Source of the DNA: Amycolatopsis echigonensis
GTDB taxonomy: Bacteria; Actinomycetota; Actinomycetes; Mycobacteriales; Pseudonocardiaceae
Length of the DNA: 59,821 nt
Assembly: GCF_014174495.1 (NCBI RefSeq)
Contig: NZ_JACJHR010000055.1
Span: forward strand, 1-59,821
Direction: 5' to 3'
Shown: in pieces, positions 57,857 through 59,821 of the stretch
How positions within the stretch are numbered: the first letter of the stretch is position 1
Layout of the letters: each line of letters opens with the position of its first letter
Program-made: the position numbers and the translations under genes
The notes under the pieces: generated by a model
What the model saw: the letters and a program-made list of their open reading frames with translations, nothing else
What the model was told of the DNA's origin: nothing
Database searches by the model: none

Positions 57857-59248
57857 ATGGAATCCACAGTGGTCGCCAAAGAGGGCGACAACTACACCAA
57901 GGCACTGGGCAACCGCCAAGTGCAGATGATCGCGATCGGCGGGGCGATCGGGGTCGGGCTCTTCCTCGGCGCGGGCGGGCGGCTCCACGAAGCGGGGCCG
58001 TCGCTGGTCCTTTCCTATGCGCTGTGCGGCGTCGCGGCCTACTTCGTGATGCGGGCGCTCGGCGAACTCGTGCTGCACCAGCCCAGCTCCGGCAGTTTCG
58101 TGACGTACGCGCGGAAGTTCATCGGCCCGTGGGCCGGGTTCGTGTCCGGGTGGATGTACTGGCTGAACTGGGCGATGACCGGCATCGCGGAGATCACCGC
58201 GGTCGCGATCTACGTGCACAAGTGGCTGCCGGACGTGCCGCAGTGGATCACCGCGCTGGTCGCGCTCGGCGTGCTCATGGCGGTCAACCTGCTGAGCGTG
58301 AAGCTGTTCGGGGAACTGGAGTTCTGGTTCTCCGTGGTGAAGGTCCTCGCGATCATCGTGTTCCTGGTGACCGCGGTCGGGCTCGTGTTCACCGGCGCGA
58401 ACATCGGCGGCACCACCGCCGGCGTGCACAACCTGACCGGCCACGGCGGGTTCTTCCCGGCCGGCGTCGGCATCGCGCTGATGACGCTGCAGGCGGTCGT
58501 GTTCGCCTACTCCGCGATCGAGGTCGTCGGCATCGCGGCCGGCGAGACCAAGGATGCGCGCAAGGTGCTGCCGAAGGCGATCAACGGCGTCGTGTGGCGG
58601 ATCGGCGTCTTCTACGTCGGTTCGGTGCTGCTGCTGGCGATGCTGCTGCCGTGGCCGTTCTACAACGGCGGCGAAAGCCCGTTCGTCACGGTGTTCTCGC
58701 GCCTGGGCATCGGCGGCATCGGCGACGTGATGAACGCGGTCGTCCTCACCGCCGCGCTCTCCTCGTGCAACTCGGGGCTGTACTCCACCGGCCGCATCCT
58801 CCGCGCGCTCGCCGACGAGGGGGAAGCGCCGAAGTTCGTCGGCAAGATGAACTCGCGGCACGTGCCCTACGGCGGGATTCTCTTCACGTCCGTGGCCTAC
58901 GTGCTCGGCGTGGTGCTGAACTACCTGGTGCCGAAGGAAGCCTTCGACATCGCCACCGCGGTCGCTTCGCTCGGTGTCGTCGCGACCTGGGCGACGCTGG
59001 TGTACTCGCAGATGCGCATGCGTCAGGCGGCGTTGCGCGGCGAGCTGGAGCGGCCGAGCTACCGCATGCCCGGCGCGCCGTACACCGGCTGGGCCACGCT
59101 CGGATTCCTCCTGCTGGTCGTGGTGCTGATGGGATTCTCCGACGGAGCCGAGAAGATCGCGTTCTACTCGATCCCGGCGATCGTCGTGGTGCTCGCCGTC
59201 GGCTGGCGGCTGGTGTCCCGCAAACGGCAGGCGCGCATCGGCGCCTGA
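57857..59248 (+). CDS. Amino-acid permease (APC superfamily, AAT type)
   Basis: A 463-residue permease with 12 helices. VQMIAIGGAIGVGLFLGAGG is helix 1 with the G-x-G-L-F substrate loop. LHQPSSGSFVTYARKFIGPW is the conserved AAT segment, and VFAYSAIEVVGIAAGETKDA carries the family helix 6 E-x-x-G-x-x-x-G-E pattern. It imports an amino acid by proton symport. The sequence is near the AnsP, GabP and CycA branches, which cannot be told apart by eye. The ATG at 57857 lies 34 bases after a perfect inverted repeat, and a terminator-type hairpin follows the gene. It is transcribed alone and divergently from the Emb-type gene. Confidence 0.92.
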   Translation: MESTVVAKEGDNYTKALGNRQVQMIAIGGAIGVGLFLGAGGRLHEAGPSLVLSYALCGVAAYFVMRALGELVLHQPSSGSFVTYARKFIGPWAGFVSGWMYWLNWAMTGIAEITAVAIYVHKWLPDVPQWITALVALGVLMAVNLLSVKLFGELEFWFSVVKVLAIIVFLVTAVGLVFTGANIGGTTAGVHNLTGHGGFFPAGVGIALMTLQAVVFAYSAIEVVGIAAGETKDARKVLPKAINGVVWRIGVFYVGSVLLLAMLLPWPFYNGGESPFVTVFSRLGIGGIGDVMNAVVLTAALSSCNSGLYSTGRILRALADEGEAPKFVGKMNSRHVPYGGILFTSVAYVLGVVLNYLVPKEAFDIATAVASLGVVATWATLVYSQMRMRQAALRGELERPSYRMPGAPYTGWATLGFLLLVVVLMGFSDGAEKIAFYSIPAIVVVLAVGWRLVSRKRQARIGA

Positions 59249-59288
59249 ACGCGGCCCGCGTTCCCCATCCCCGCGAACGCGGCATCGG

Positions 59289-59335
59289 CCCGGCCGTCCC
59301 TTCCGGCACCACCGGAACGGGCGGCCGGGCTCTTT
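59289..59335. terminator. Hairpin between the permease gene and the convergent DUF1348 gene
   Basis: CCCGGCCG (59289-59296) pairs with CGGCCGGG (59322-59329), and the inner TTCCGG pairs with CCGGAA. A short CTCTTTCC tail follows. It lies in the convergent gap and probably terminates both transcripts. Confidence 0.65.
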
Positions 59336-59352
59336 CCGTTACCCCGGTTCTT

Positions 59353-59814
59353 TCACCACAGGGGGAAGTCGACCCCGTGCTCCTCCGCGGGCCGCGGCCC
59401 GAAGATGCGCCGCTCGGCCTCCTCGATCCGCCGGTCGTTGATCGACGCCTCGCGCCGGCTCATCAGGCCGTTCTCGGCGAACTCCCACAGCTCGTTGCCG
59501 TAGCTGCGCCACCACTGCCCGCCCGCGTCGCGGCTCTCGTACTGGAACCGCACCGCGATGCGGTTCTCGCGGAATCCCCAAAGCCCCTTGCGCAGCGCGT
59601 AATCCAGCTCGCGCTCCCACTTCGCGGTGAGGAACTCGACGATCGCGGCCCGGCCGACGACGTGCGTGTCGCGGTTGCGCCACACGGAATCCGGCGTGTA
59701 CGCGAGCGAGACCTTCTCCGGGTCGCGCGTATTCCAAGCGTCCTCGGCCGCCTGGACCTTCTTCAGCGCGGAGGCGAGGTCGAACGGCTGGAACGGGGGC
59801 CGCGATTCGGTCAT
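59353..59814 (-). CDS. DUF1348 (SnoaL/NTF2-like) family protein
   Basis: A 153-residue protein with the DUF1348 signature: VQAAEDAWNTRDPEKVSLAY, then TPDSVWRNRDTHVVGRAAIV and FLTAKWERELDYALRKGLW, followed by FQYESRDAGGQWWRSYGNEL and the C-terminal FGPRPAEEHGVDFPLW. The NTF2-like fold often binds small ligands; no catalytic residues are assigned for this family. The start ATG at 59814 lies 7 bases from the end of the window, so its promoter and upstream neighbour are not seen. It converges on the permease gene across a hairpin. Confidence 0.88.
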   Translation of the reverse strand: MTESRPPFQPFDLASALKKVQAAEDAWNTRDPEKVSLAYTPDSVWRNRDTHVVGRAAIVEFLTAKWERELDYALRKGLWGFRENRIAVRFQYESRDAGGQWWRSYGNELWEFAENGLMSRREASINDRRIEEAERRIFGPRPAEEHGVDFPLW

Positions 59815-59821
59815 GACAGGG

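Noticed and set aside
1..59821. tRNA, rRNA or riboswitch genes
   Set aside because: No cloverleaf, rRNA core or recognisable riboswitch box was found by reading; a covariance-model scan would be the decisive test.

Overview
The window is about 60 kb of very GC-rich actinobacterial chromosome. Codon third positions are almost all G or C, starts are often GTG (once TTG), and many neighbouring genes overlap as ATGA or TGATG. An Emb-type arabinosyltransferase and an AftB-like glycosyltransferase point to an arabinogalactan-type wall. The hairpin CGTGAAGGGCTCCTTGAGG plus its complement, and the mix of families, suggest Amycolatopsis or a close Pseudonocardiaceae relative; this is inference. I saw no phage, insertion sequence, CRISPR array, tRNA or rRNA.

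Layout. 0-3.4 kb: a D-aminopeptidase (M55) overlapping an M20 peptidase, then two coupled methyltransferase genes on the minus strand. 3.7-13.8 kb: two GH92 alpha-mannosidase paralogues, one secreted with accessory domains and one without a visible signal peptide; the second overlaps a FUSC-type membrane protein gene. 13.8-18.6 kb: an aldo/keto reductase, a membrane pseudokinase with a beta-propeller, a repeat-bearing gap, a divergent NTF2-like/MarR pair and a decayed DUF4360 gene. 18.8-22.4 kb: malate dehydrogenase, then a divergent Gfo/Idh/MocA oxidoreductase and TetR regulator sharing a paired operator, and a small P-loop kinase-like protein. 22.7-31.3 kb: a frameshifted small secreted protein, a GH18 chitinase with DasR-type (dre) promoter sites, an MFS permease, an M3 oligopeptidase, a phosphomutase-like protein, UppP and an aldo/keto reductase. 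31.3-36.2 kb: a lipoprotein/DUF5703 pair, an ArsR/SRPBCC pair, and an alpha/beta hydrolase coupled to a second M20 peptidase.

36.4-46 kb is the most coherent and interesting segment. It reads as an L-carnitine catabolic locus: a regulator with two DNA-binding domains (XRE plus TetR), a beta-keto acid cleavage enzyme (dehydrocarnitine cleavage), L-carnitine dehydrogenase and a betainyl-CoA thioesterase, overlapping head to tail. A hairpin follows, then an Opp/Dpp-type ABC importer (Tat lipoprotein binding protein, two permeases, a fused double ATPase) and a beta-lactamase-fold serine hydrolase. The expected chemistry is L-carnitine to 3-dehydrocarnitine to betainyl-CoA plus acetoacetate, then glycine betaine. 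The importer and hydrolase suggest uptake and opening of a conjugated precursor such as an acylcarnitine; that part is inference.

46-59.8 kb: a cobalamin-binding-type protein, a membrane protein and DUF6186 pair, a probably leaderless SRPBCC gene ending on a shared CTAG with an NmrA-like gene, a stand-alone LigD-type polymerase, the AftB-like transferase, a DHA2 exporter with a winged-helix-like tail, the Emb-type arabinosyltransferase, an amino-acid permease with an upstream 12-bp inverted repeat, and a DUF1348 protein.
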